From: Lotus japonicus
Lineage: Eukaryota; Streptophyta; Magnoliopsida; Fabales; Fabaceae
DNA: 64,000 nt
NCBI RefSeq assembly: GCF_012489685.1
Contig: NC_080043.1
Location: 84,832,292 to 84,896,291, forward strand
Reading direction: 5' to 3'
The first letter of the stretch is position 1. Every line of letters begins with the position of its first letter. A model generated the notes under the pieces. The model was not told the DNA's origin. It saw only the letters and a list, made by a program, of their open reading frames with translations, and searched no databases. This document shows, piece by piece, positions 10,881 through 22,498 of the stretch. Both the position numbers and the translations under genes were made by a program.

Positions 10881-13800
10881 GACACTTGCTCCTCCGGACA
10901 GCACCTGGTACATGGACACTGGAGCATTATCTCATGTGGCAGCATCACAAGGTAATCTCACGTCTTATTCTAATTTGAGTCATCTTAATCAGAAACTGTA
11001 TGTTGGTAGCGGACAGGGTATTCCAATTTAGGGTTCTGGACATACAACCCTTCCCACTTCCCATAAACACACGCCCTTGACCCTTTCTTATGTCTTGCAC
11101 ACACCTAATATTGTTAAAAACTTGATTTCAGTGCGACAACTCACCAGTGATAACAATGTTTCTGTTTGTTTTGACCCATATGGCTTCTCGGTTCATGATT
11201 TTCAGACGAGGATTCTACTCATGAGATGTCATAGTTCAGGCGATCTCTACCCAGTCACTCCATCCTTTCCATTTGCTGGTCTAGCTCAGAGTCTCTGGCA
11301 TTGTCGTCTTGGTCATCCAAGTTCTTCTTCCTTGCAGTCTCTTCGTAGTAATAAGTTCATTAGCATTGAACATTTAAATTCTAGCACAGTTTGTGAGTCT
11401 TGTGTGCCTTTTGACATTTTACATAGTGATTTATGGACTTCGCCTGTTTTATCTTCCGTCGGTCATCGGTACTATGTATTATTCTTGGATGATTTTACAG
11501 ATTTCCTGTGGACGTTTCCTTTAAGTAATAAATCTAAAGTTTTTGACTTGTTCACCTCTTTGTCGAATCAAATCCGCACGCATTTTTCTTAATCTGTGAA
11601 ATGTCTTCAATGTGATAATGGGCGCGAATTTGACAATAAATCCTTTCATGATTATTGTGCTGCTAATGGTCTTATTTTTCGCTTCTCTTGCCCCCATACA
11701 TCATCTCAAAATGGTAAGGCGGAGCGCAAAATACGCACCATTAACAACATGATTCGTACCCTTCTCACTCATGCGTCGGTTCCTCCGTCCTTTTGGCATC
11801 ATGCCCTTCAAATGGCTACCTATCTGCTTAATATCATTCCACGGAAAACTCTGTCTAATCTCTCTCCTACTCAACTTCTGTATCGTCGTGACCTGTCTTA
11901 CACACATCTGCGTGTTTTTGGTTGTCTTTGTTACCCTTTGGTTCCCTCCACCACCATTAACAAATTACAACCCCGCTCATCCCCGTGTGTCTTCCTCGGC
12001 TACCCACTTCATCACAGAGGTTATAAGTGTTTTGATTTGTCGCACAGAAAAATCATTATCTCCCGACATGTCATCTTTGATGAGACTCAGTTCCCTTTGC
12101 CACCATGACTATCCCTCCTCCCTCAACATATGACTGCTTCTCAGATACTATACATCCCTCTATTATTCACCAGTGGACTCATCCATCCACCTTACCTGCA
12201 CCTACCCCTACTCCTGCAGTCCCTCTCGTTGTGACCACCCCACAACCACCTACGACCTCTTCCTCCTCTTCTGACTCCCTTCTACCTTCTCCTTCACCTC
12301 TGTCGCCGACTCAACCTGTCCCTCCTATCTGTACCATGACCACTCGCAGCATGCGTGGTATCTACAAACCCAGAAAGCTCTTCAACCTTTCTGTCACCAT
12401 TGATGATCCCACCATCTCACCTCTTCCCAAAAACCCGAAGCTAGCTCTTTCAGACCCAAATTGGAAATCTGCAATGCAGTCTGAATTTGATGCTTTAATT
12501 AAAAATAAAACTTGGGATTTGGTACCTCGTCCTACTAATGTTAATATCATTCGCTGCATGTGGATTTTTCGTCATAAGACGAAAGCTAATGGTTGTTTTG
12601 AGCGTTATAAAGCTCGTCTTGTAGATGATGGCAGGTCACAGATTGCAGGTGTTGATTGTGATGAGACCTTCAGTCCTGTGGTGAAACCAGCGACCATTCG
12701 CACCGTTATCACCATTGCCTTATCCAGGTCTAGGCCCATTCACCAACTAGATGTTCAGAATGCTTTCCTCCATGGTGATCTACATGAGACAGTCTACATG
12801 CATCAGCCTCAGGGTTTCTGTGACCGCATTCATCCCGATTATGTGTGTCGCTTGCGGAAATCTCTTTATGGGTTAAAGCAAGCGCCACACGCTTGGTACC
12901 AGCGGTTTGCAGATTATGTCTCCCCATTGGATTTCGGCATAGCACCTCTGATCACTCTCTTTTCATCTATAGACGAGGCTCTGACATGGCTTACCTCCTG
13001 CTTTATGTTGATGACATCATTCTCATCAGCTCCTCTCATGACCTTCGCACATCTATCATGGCTCTTCTTGCCTCTGAGTTTGCTATGAAGGATCTGGGAC
13101 CATGGCGCTACTTTTTGGGCATTGCCGTCACCATACATGCAGGTGGACTTTTTCTCAGTCAGAGTACATATGCCCGTGACATTATTGCTCGAGCCGGTAT
13201 GACATCGTGCAATCCTTCTGCCACTCCAGTTGACACCAAGCAGAAACTAAGTACTTCTGCTGGTTCTCCGTGTGATGATCCTACTTTATATCGGAGTCTT
13301 GCTGGGGCCTTGCAGTATCTCACATTCACCCGTCCTGACATCTCTTATGTTGTTCAGCAGGTGTGTCTTCACATGTATGCCCCCCCGCACAGAGCATATG
13401 CTTGCACTGAAGCGCATCCTACGTTATGTTCAGGGCACCTTACAATTTGGATTGCATCTCTATCCTTCTCCTATCGAGAAGCTTATTTCATACACCGATG
13501 CAGATTGGGGTGGATGTCCCGACACCCGTCGGTCTACTTCTGGTTACTGTGTGTTTCTCGGCGACAACCTCATTTCCCGGTCGTCCAAGAGACAACCCAC
13601 GCTTTCCCGGTCCAGTGTTGAGGCTGAGTCCCGCGGCGTTGCTAATGTGGTTTCCGAATCATGTTGGCTATGCAACCTGCTTTTGGAGCTTCACTTTCCT
13701 CTTTCTCAAGCTCCTTTAGTCTATTGTGATAATGTTAGTGCCATCTACCTATCCGGCAATCATTTTCAGCATCAGCGCACTAAACACATTGAGATGGACA

Positions 13801-13970
13801 TTCACTTTGTTCGCGAGAAGGTCGCACGTGGTCAGGCACGCATCCTTCATGTTCCTTCTCGTCACCAGATTGCAGACATCTTCACTAAAGGCCTTCCTCG
13901 AGTTCTATTTGATGATTTTTGCTCCAGTCTCAGCGTCAGTGAACCTCCCGCTTCGACTGCGGGGGTGTGA
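10881..13970 (+). pseudogene. copia 1 pol (protease-integrase-RT-RNase H), broken
   Basis: The polyprotein is recognisable throughout but dead. Protease has the MDTGA active-site motif near 10914. In-frame stops lie at 11029-11031 and 11590-11592, the second inside the integrase core. Integrase keeps the zinc-binding H...H...CESC and the D, D, E residues (HSDLWT, CDNGREF, KAERK). The segment between CESC and the first catalytic Asp is shortened to a few residues, which indicates an internal deletion. Further frameshifts lie near 12105, 12920 and 13380. RT shows LDVQNAFLHGDL and YVDD near 13006. RNase H shows YTDADWGG near 13491. The terminal TGA at 13968-13970 coincides with the first bases of the 3' LTR. 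Confidence 0.9.
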
Positions 13971-14116
13971 TAGAATAGGAATATGTTGATTATTCCATAT
14001 TTGATTCCCTGTAAGTACTCTGTAATTAGGTCTAGCATTTATGTATTTAGTCAACCATGCATTGTATAAATATTGTACCATTCATCAATAATATTCACGA
14101 ATTCAATTATCTTACA
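13968..14116 (+). repeat. 3' LTR of copia element 1
   Basis: A 149-bp LTR matching 9067-9221, preceded by the purine tract GCGGGGGTG. The target duplication AATCT follows at 14117-14121. Confidence 0.93.
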
Positions 14117-14121
14117 AATCT

Positions 14122-15400
14122 GACATAAAACATGGGTTTCGACCACGATTTTGAGAGTGAAGGCCGTGGAGATGAAGCCTGAATTTGAGAGATTTGGGGG
14201 TTTCTTCTTAGAGTGGAGGTTTACTTATCTCTTCCTAAAATTTCTACTCAAACGATTTTGAATATTTTTCCTGTGTTCAACGCTCAATTTTGTAGGGATG
14301 GCTTGAAGATGGAGTTGGAGGAGGCTAAGGCGGTAGCGGAAGGGAACTGCATAAGAAGAGTTACAGCTATGATTTATAGGGATAGGGCATGGAGAAAAAG
14401 TATGCCAAGATTTTTTACCTCTGTATAACATGCTTATTTACCTTAATCCAGTTGATATGAACTGTCTGCTTACATGTAGGCAGGGTTGCAAGATGAGCAG
14501 CAAGAGTAGGTTCCAACGAATGTTAATCATATTGAGGCTGAACCACTGGATTCAAATTTAAAAGTGGAAGGAAGTTTTGAGACATGTGAGGATTCAACTG
14601 AAGTAGGTTTGTTTTTCCTTTTACAGTTGTTAGTTGTTGTGATTAAATATTATGCATTAGCTTGGGGTTTGGTTAGACTTTTTTGAAATGGCCTTTGTTT
14701 TATATGTAAAGTTGTGCATTCAGTAAGAATGAATTCTTCTCACTTTAAATTTGAACTTGCCTTCAAAATGTTTGACAGTTACAAGATACAAGGACTGGGG
14801 ACCCCTGAGCTCCAAATTGTCATATATATGGAATTGTCTGTATCTAATAGTTAGAAATTAATGGTTGAACACCTTGGAAAAAAGATGCCCATGACAATGC
14901 AAGATCATGACTATCATTGTTTGATTGTCAGCATCATGGAGGCAGAGAAGCTATTTCTGATGCCGAGGAGGGATGGGGGGTTCCAACAATTTTGTCCCAA
15001 GATCCTAGTTAAAGAAATGAGATTTAGGTAACATACTTATTCATGTGATTAGTTTCAGATCCATATTATGCAATTTTTCCTTTTTACTAGAACTTTATAG
15101 GTCTGCCAGTTGCAATGATGTTATTAGTCAATAGTTTTTTGTCCCATTGGCTTAAGGTATCTGTATAAATTGGTTGTTTTTGAGCTTCAGATAAAGAAAC
15201 ATTTAATGGTATCTTGAGTTGAAATCTTATTTATTTACTTATATTGAGATTTTTTTTTCTAAACTATGAATCAATTTTATACAACTTGGTGCTCAAAGTT
15301 CCCAGATGAGGATGACTACCGCAAATCATGGTTATACTTGGATGTCATTGGACCCTAAGAATGCTTTGGATGCTTCCAGTGTTGTAGAGGCTCATAATAC
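14122..15400 (+). other. Gene-like cargo of the Helitron, right part, unidentified
   Basis: Exon-like stretches occur at about 14300-14425 and 14480-14605. The first encodes a run containing ELEEAKAVAEGNCIRRV and MIYRDRAWRKS. The second continues with LQDEQQE, a stop, then a Glu-rich run. They are separated by T-rich DNA with splice-like borders such as CTTACATGTAG before 14481. A third exon-like patch lies near 14780-14820. The gene family was not recognised, and stops within the second patch suggest a decayed captured gene. Confidence 0.35.
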
Positions 15401-15403
15401 ATA

Positions 15404-15550
15404 CACCCTCCGGTCACATATATAAGCAAAAATGACATTTTAGGTTCATTCATTTAATGAATGTATCTAGTCATTATTAATGGTTAGATACATTCATTAA
15501 ATGAATGAACCTAAGATGTCTTTTTTGCTTATATATGTGACCGGAGGGTG
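15404..15550. mobile_element. Stowaway-like MITE, near-perfect palindrome
   Basis: A 147-bp element starting CACCCTCCGGTCACATATAT whose second half is almost the exact reverse complement of the first. It is flanked by TA on both sides (15402-15403 and 15551-15552), the Tc1/mariner duplication. It has no coding capacity. As RNA or single-stranded DNA it would fold into one long hairpin. Confidence 0.85.
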
Positions 15551-18099
15551 TATATCTTAAAGAATAAAGAAAATCAATTTTTTTTCTCTTTTCCTTTAAA
15601 TTTTTTATTGATATTAATCAGGCTTCTGTTTTGAACATTATATTTAACGACTTAAATGGAAGTTACGGTTAGAAATTAAATCACTTTTAATTAGACAATA
15701 AATGTTTCACAGTTACAAAAATGAATGGTCATGAATTATTATGCATTAAGGAGCATTAAGTGTGTTTAAGGGTCATCATTATCTTTTATGTAACCACTAT
15801 TCATTAGCTTTATGCCTATTTAGTATTTTTAATTGAGGTGTTATGTATTGGTTATGAATTTCATGGGAAAGAGATTGGTGGCTGACGTAGCAGATAGTAA
15901 GAAAGGTGCTTGGTTGGCTTTTAAATGGCTCAGAGTAACATTCATGTATGGAGCATTAATACAACTTTAACCATATTGTGACTCAAGTTTTCCCCATTCT
16001 TATAAAGGACACAATTTTTCCTTTGGTAAAGTAGCATTATTACTCTTTTCAGTTTTTTGAACCTCTTAATATTCAGATGTGATTGAAAAGAGGGGCCTTT
16101 TTATTTTTTTGTCAATCCTGAGTGATGAAAGTAGAAAAAATTTGAGCTTGAGCTTGATTTCCTGTTATAATCGTTTATGAGGATCTTGGCTTTCACTGTC
16201 GCGTGTTAATTACTGTTGATTTGAGATTAGACTATTGCTACAGTTCCCATAGCAAGTATGCAAGATTATGAGGAGAGTTTGCATGCTTGGGGTGAAGCAA
16301 CTAAGATATGGATGATGGTGAGTGAGTGTTTTCTTTGTTGCACTTTTTAAATTATTTCCCTTGCTTTTTATACTTTTTAGAGTATTTTGTTTAGTGAGTT
16401 TTATCAATGTGTACCTACTTTCTATAATGATAGAATTACCACAACCAGTATTAAATTTAGGTACTATTGGAAACTAAGTGAGGATTCACTTCACTCATAT
16501 AAAATTTTCTTGCTGATTCCAGCCCCCAAAAGAGGTGAGATTGTAAGATAGATTGATGATGCATTAAGGGTCAAATTGGTCCGGTTCATCGAATTTACAC
16601 CGCGTCTGCCTCCTCTGCAAAGCTGCTGCTCGCCTCTTCCGCCTCCTCTTCACCGGGAAATTAATCTCTCTCTGCCATTATGTGTTGGTTTTTAGTTAAA
16701 ATAGGGGAGGGAGTGCATGGGTTTATGTTCTATTTTGGTGTAAATGTGAAATATTCAGGGCATGTTTTGTTGTTGTTGTTTATGATTCAGCGGGAGTGTC
16801 CTCTGTTGTTGTTGTTCATTGCGTGAGACATGAACTAAAAAGAAACTTGGAATAACTCATGGCATTTTTTGTGTTTTTGCACTGTATGCTACTAATAAAG
16901 CTTTGCTTCAGTTTATGATGACAGAAGTGGGTAAGGGAAAGGCCTAAGCCAGGTGGTACAACTCCTATTGAAGACGATGAAAAGGGGGAAAGAGAAGGAA
17001 GAGGAAGAAGAAAAGGAAGATTATAAGAAGTAGGACAACAATAGTGTCGTAAATGACTTTATTTGTTTCTTCAACTATCTTGATATGGTTCCAAGTGTTG
17101 CTCGCTATACCTAATTTAAGGGTATGCTATGAACATCATGCTATTGCATCAGAAAGTTTGAGCTTTCTTAGTTTGTCTAGCCACCATTGCAATGTATGCC
17201 CTTATATTCAATATTAATTGGGTTATTCATGATGAATGAACCTCATTTAAGAGTGGTTTTTTTTTTTATAAATTGAAAGGGAGATTTTATTATACCTTGA
17301 GAGCTTAACGATAAATTATATCATTTTTTGTAAGTCGTTAATTAGTTGGATAGATGGTAAGTTAGTTTGTGGTTAATTATAAAGAGTGGTTAAATTAACT
17401 TGATGGTTGAAGAAAAAATATACTTTTTTTTTGCATCGTTGGAAAAACGAAAAGTATACCCTAATAAAATTTTAGTATTTTTTTATTAGTCTGGATTCTT
17501 AATTTTTTTCAAATAATTTCAAAATAATTATTTTTTAACAATACAAATAATCTTCCAGGATTCTTTATCTTTTTACTCTTATTTACAGTTATTTAAATAA
17601 TTTTATGGGTAAAATATATCTTAAAATAATACATATTTAATGATTAAATATATGAGTGTATAAATTATAATATACCATAGGAAGGAAAATATGCTACATG
17701 GAGAAAATTAAAAACATGTTATGTAATTGAACATTATTATTAGAATAATTCAGAGAAAAGTTCTATTTTAATTTAATACTTTTATTTGGTGTATTAAATT
17801 GATATCGCAATTTCGACTAGGATGTGGTGAAGAGAAAATGTCTCTCCAAGAGTGTCACTCCTGAGGTTCGTTCTCTTAAACTAGAGTTTTAAACAATTAC
17901 AACTGGGATCGACACTCATTGAGTTAATTTAATTCTTCTTATTTTATTTCAATAATTCATGTATGCATATTCATCCTGGGAGAAAAAAAACTTTTATATT
18001 TTTGTTTTTCTTTATCTAAAATTAATTTTTTCTTTTAATTCATAAATTATCCTTTAATAAAAATAACACAAATTTTACGTGATAATAAATATGAATATC
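15551..18099 (+). other. Helitron interior: mostly non-coding with weak exon-like patches
   Basis: AT-rich DNA with small GC-richer patches near 16260-16320, 16570-16680 and 16920-17035. The last is purine-rich and would encode a Lys/Glu-rich run. None carries a recognised domain. The final kilobase (17200-18099) is AT-rich and looks like Helitron-specific 3' sequence. Confidence 0.4.
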
Positions 18100-18129
18100 C
18101 CCGTGCATCGCACGGGTCAAAAGTACTAG
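18100..18129 (+). other. Helitron 3' terminal hairpin and CTAG end
   Basis: A 7-bp perfect stem (CCCGTGC with GCACGGG) and a 3-base loop are followed nine bases later by CTAG and a flanking T. In Helitrons this hairpin acts as the replication terminator. Confidence 0.85.
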
Positions 18130-18777
18130 TGTAACATAAATGGGAAGATGAAAGCCAATTTTTTTGAAGCATCAAATTCCACCAAAACGTAATCTTCTGA
18201 AATGGTCACAAAATAATAAAGGAAGTAAAAGTTAAGTTATTTATTTCTCTATCGTAAAGTAATTCTGTAGTGTAATTTAAATCAGAAAGCCCTTGATTTC
18301 AGAGCTAAATTTAGACTGGTTTCAGGATCAATGACAAGGCAGCAAAGAATGTGAAAAACAAGTTGTAATTCAATTCAAAGCAGTTTTTTTATAATGTGGT
18401 GGGCCGAAGCCCAATAAAACAGTTTTAAATTGCCATTGCAAGTATGTTAGTATAATATTATGTGATGCTTGCGAAACAACGACCCTCTATAAAACCCAAG
18501 GCCCAAGTAGTGCAAGGCTGCAATTTTCAATAATTTTACTTTTGTTTGCGGAAAAAACTATTATGCACAAGCATGTGCAAGGTTGCACAATGTGCTTTTA
18601 ACCCATTATAGCAGGTTTCAAGGTGTTTAATAAAAAACATTCTAAAAATATATTTTCTTAATCAAACATTTATCCTTAATCTTCTTTTATCATAACCCCT
18701 AGAATATCATCTTCATCATTCATCTAAATCTTCATCAACAACCCATCTTTTTCTTCAACTCATATCTTTGAAGAAAA
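18130..18777. other. Host DNA between Helitron and the gypsy element
   Basis: AT-rich DNA without a recognisable gene. It ends with CAAAC at 18778-18782, the left copy of the gypsy target duplication. Confidence 0.5.
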
Positions 18778-19041
18778 CAAACTGATCTGGAGGACCAAGC
18801 TACCCCGTGGGCGTGGGGTTGCGGAGGGAAGCAGGGGAGGTGGTGAGCCTTCAAGCTGGACGATCCTGGGAGGGGCTCCTACAAGGGACTCCGATGCTGA
18901 AGTAAGTAAAGGTATGAATGGTAAAGTAGGTTAAGTGAAGAGAGTAAGTTACCTTAGCAAGGGGGAGGATCCCCCCTTATATACACGTAGTGAAGCTAGG
19001 GTTGGAGCCATGCAACGTCATGCATGGCTCATACTTGGTTC

Positions 19042-21907
19042 CAGTGACGAATTTGGTTGGAGTAAGGGTGGGGCAAATGACCCCATGTGAGTTTTGAAAA
19101 AACTTACATACTATACCATATTTATTAATATTATATTTAAATGCCCCCACCATAAAAAATAAATGCACCCATAGCTACACAATATTACTTCTCATGCCAC
19201 TAAAAGCTTAAATTTGTCCAACTATGATATGATTTCATTTCTACTTTTTGTTTCTTTTCTATTTAGATTAGTGCAACCCCTATTGCCTATTGGATAATAG
19301 AATGAAACAAGTAGCACATACCCATTAAATAATATAAACAATTTCACCTTTACTTGAGGAAAAGTGGTTGTGCCATTTTAGGAGAAGTGGTTTTAATTAT
19401 GTTTATGTTGGCTTAACTCTAGGCTCTATCAATGGAAAAATTTTACAAAAGAAAATCAACATCGGATTCGGAGCAATTGTCTTCTCAATCTCAAGCTCTT
19501 GAAAAAACTTCGGGTCCATCCACAAAGAAAAGATTTTTGGATTTTGATTCAGAACAACTTCCTAATGATCCTGGTATAAGGCCAAGAATTTCATGTTATC
19601 ACCCACGTGATAGAGATGAAATTAGGAGATATTATCTACAAAAGGGTCCTTGTCAACCAAAAGAGATTAGTTTTCCACAAAGACAATTTGGAAGTGCACT
19701 TCGTAGGTTCAACCCCGATTGATATTTAAAATATGGCAATTGGTTAGAATATAGTCAAAAAGAAGATGCGGGCATTTTGTTTGTGTTGTTATCTTATGAG
19801 ATCTGATGTTGAAGAACATAAAGGTAGTGGGAATACATTTATAACCGAAGGTTTTACAAATTGGAAAAAGAGTGATAGGTTTCAAAATCATGTTGGAGGC
19901 ATAAATAGTCCTCACTATCAAGCTTGGAAAAATTGTGAAGCTCTAATGAAACAAGCACAGCACATTGATGTTGCTTTGTGTAAACAGTCTCATCAAATTA
20001 AGGAAGACTACCAAATTCATTTGACAGTTGTAATTGATTGCATTCGGTTTTTACTGCGCCAAGGTTAGCTTTTCGTGGTAATGATGAGTCGGTGTCTTCA
20101 AGTAATAAGGGAAATTTTCTTGAGCTTCTAGATTTTCTTTCCAAACACAATGATACTATTGCTCAAGTTTTGAAGAATGCTCCTAAAAATCTCAAACTAA
20201 TAGCTCCTAGTATACAAAAAGATATTGTTAGAGCCGCTGCTAATGAGACTACTAGAGCTATACTTGATGATTTGGGAGATAATTTATTTGCTATTTTGGT
20301 TGATGAGTCTCGAGAGATCTCAGTTAAGGAACAAATGGTTGTGGCTTTGCGTTATGTGAATAAGAAAGGACAAGTTATAGAGCGTATTCTTGGTCTTGTT
20401 CATGTTTCCAACACTAATGCTTCATCATTGAAATTGGCTTTAGATTCATTGTTTGAAAAATATGGGTTAAGCTTGTCAAGATTACGTGGACAAGGATATG
20501 ATGGAGCAAGTAATTTGCAAGGTGAATTTAATGGGCTCAAAAGTTTGATATTGAAAGAGAATAGATGTGCATTCTATATTCATTGCTTTGCTCACCAACT
20601 CCAATTGGCTCTTGTTACCGTAGCAAAAAAGCATGTTGAAATTGCATTTTTTTTTAGTATGGTTGCTAATTTGTCTAATGTTGGAGCTTCGTGTAAGCGT
20701 CGAGATATTCTTCGTGACAAATAAGCTACAAAGGTGAAAGAAGCATTGCAAAAGGGAGAAATCTCAAGTGGACGTGACTTGAATCAAGAAATTACTATCA
20801 AGAAGGCCGGGGATACAAGATGGGGCTCACATTATGGTACATTACTTAATATAGTTACTTTGTTCTCTTCAATGATTGATGTTCTTGAAATTGTTGAGGA
20901 TGATGGCACAAGTTTGGACCAAAAAGGAGAAGCAAGTGGTTTGTTGATTTCTATGCAATCTTTTGAATTTGTTTTTGTCTTGCACTTGATGCAACATATT
21001 TTGGGGATTACTAATGAGTTATCTCAAGCATTACAAAGATGTGATCAAGATATTGTAAATGCTATGAAATTGGTTACGGTCTCAAAGCATAGGTTGCAAG
21101 TTATGAGAGATGATGGTTGGCATTCTTTGCTCAATGAAGTTTCGGTATTTTGTGAAAAGCACAATGTTGTCATTCCTAATATGATGGATATCTTTCAAAA
21201 ACAAGGAAGATCAAGGCGCAAAATGGAGAAGGTGTCTAATTTGCATCATTTTCAAGTTGAATTATTTTATCAAGTGATTGATCGACAAATTCAGGAGTTG
21301 AACAACCGTTTTACAGAAGCGAATACTGAGTTGCTTCTTTGTGTAGCTTGCTTGAGTCCAAGAGATTCATTTGTTGCATTTGATAAGGAAAATTTGATTC
21401 GCTTGGCTCAATTCTATCCTTTAGACTTTTCTCGTATTGAGCTTTTGACACTTGATAGCCAACTTCAAAATTATTTCATCGATATATGCTCTGACAGTGC
21501 ATTTTCAGAATTGGGTGGAATTAGTGATCTTGCTACAAAACTTGTGGAGACCAAGAAGCATTTTGTATATCCATTGGTATATTTGCTATTGGAGTTGGCT
21601 TTAATACTACCAGTTGCAACTGCAACAGTTGAAAGAGCTTTCTCTGCTATGCATATTATCAAGAATCGGATGCGAAATCGTATGGGAGATGAATGGTTGA
21701 ATGATTGCTTAGTTACTTATATAGAAAGGGAAATATTTGATAGTGTGGAGAATGAAAAAATTGTGCAATGTTTCCAAAATATGAAAAATCGTAGAGAACA
21801 AATATGATGTTTATTGAGATGTTGAATAGTAATATATTATAATTTCAGTACTATAAATTTTATGTGTATATTGCCCCCACGACTTAAACTTCCTGGATCC
21901 GTCACTG
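19042..21907 (+). mobile_element. hAT transposon inserted in the gypsy LTR
   Basis: The terminal inverted repeat starts CAGTGACGAAT on the left and CAGTGACGGAT on the right (reverse complement). An 8-bp target duplication flanks it: CTTGGTTC (19034-19041) and CTTGGTAC (21908-21915), 7 of 8 matching. The 2.9-kb length with a single transposase-type gene fits hAT elements. Confidence 0.9.
19432..21807 (+). pseudogene. hAT transposase (ZMYM1/DUF4371 type), broken
   Basis: This encoded a transposase of about 790 residues. The N-terminus carries the TTF/ZMYM-type region with CYHPRDRDEIRRYYLQKGP. The middle matches the DUF4371 domain, with LVDESREISVKEQM and GQGYDGASNLQG holding acidic catalytic-type residues. 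The C-terminus has the hAT dimerisation domain around TATVERAFSAMHIIKNRMR. Breaks are a TGA at 19720-19722, a frameshift before 19766, another near 20065, and a TAA at 20722-20724. The final 357 codons (20734-21807) are open. Family and domain order are clear, and the product cannot be made as one protein. Confidence 0.9.
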
Positions 21908-22339
21908 CTTGGTACGCCCTGGGCCGTTGGATTCTCTGCTTCTCCTGCCGCAAAGCAGCGATCTAACGATTCAGGGTACCTCGGGATATGCACACAACCA
22001 ACCTAGTTCCGTAGGGTGGTTGGCCTAGGTCAACTCCTACGCAGTGGGGGCCAGCTGTAGTTCTGTACTATGAGGTGAGCCTGGCCGCCTGCTCCGGAGG
22101 AGGCGCGGAAATGGGCGTGGTCGTCCCGGAGCGTAACCGACCCGTTGTTGTCTCACCGGTGGTGATCGTCCTAGAAGGTAATCGGTCCAAATCATTGCCC
22201 TGGAAAGGAAGCCCCAGGTGGGTGCTCGTCCCTTCTCGGTGATCGTCCAGGATCTAACCACCGTCCTGGGTGGTTGCCCCCAGGTGGTATCCGTCCCGGT
22301 TCTTGTCCTGGTCGTCCGTACTCAGGGCTTCCCAGAACA

Positions 22340-22493
22340 GTAGTCCCCCAGCTCTGATCCATTGTCTTAGTGGAGCGTGAGCTTAAGGGTGGTATCCCCG
22401 TGGAGGGGTTACCAGGTGTCGCTTCCGTGGAAGGTTATTGGTGCTAACCCGAGTTCCCGGAACAGTAGTCCCCCAGTTCTGGACCGCTGGTTC
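22340..22493 (-). repeat. Gypsy purine tract and duplicated LTR border
   Basis: Read on the minus strand, CTGGGGGACTAC next to TGTTCTGGG marks the purine tract and LTR start. A second copy of the same border, diverged (TGTTCCGGG), lies 125 bp away at about 22450-22485. The stretch between them looks like an imperfect tandem duplication. Confidence 0.65.
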
Positions 22494-22498
22494 AGCGG

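Larger units (their letters stand above)
9067..14116 (+). mobile_element. Ty1-copia element 1 (short-LTR type, decayed)
   Basis: This is a complete LTR retrotransposon of 5,050 bp flanked by the 5-bp duplication AATCT (9062-9066 and 14117-14121). Its LTRs are only about 150 bp and run from TGATAG to TTACA. A methionine-tRNA-type primer site follows the left LTR, and a purine tract GCGGGGGTG precedes the right LTR. Domain order is gag, protease, integrase, reverse transcriptase, RNase H, which defines copia. The very short LTRs and the gag without a zinc knuckle resemble the Ale/Retrofit lineage (inference). It is inserted in the Helitron and coding-dead from several stops and frameshifts. Confidence 0.93.
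7289..18129 (+). mobile_element. Non-autonomous Helitron with nested insertions
   Basis: Rolling-circle transposon boundaries are visible at both ends. The left end starts TCTATCTATCTATAAAC followed by AAGGGAGAGC, after an A at 7288. The right end has a hairpin (CCCGTGC, three-base loop, GCACGGG; 18100-18116), nine bases, then CTAG (18126-18129) followed by T. Insertion between A and T without a duplication is the Helitron rule. The span is 10,841 bp, or about 5.8 kb without the nested copia element. No RepHel helicase ORF was found, so it depends on proteins made elsewhere. It carries gene-like fragments on both sides of the copia insertion. The exact TC start is uncertain by 4 bp because of the TCTA repeat. 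Confidence 0.8.
18783..22339 (-). repeat. 3' LTR of the Tat gypsy element, split by a hAT transposon
   Basis: The LTR is in two pieces, 18783-19041 and 21916-22339, about 683 bp together. Its outer 206 bp (22134-22339) match 58617-58822 with about ten differences. TATATAAGG read on the minus strand near 18980 is a likely TATA box. The purine tract CTGGGGGACTAC abuts it on the minus strand at 22340-22351. Confidence 0.85.
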
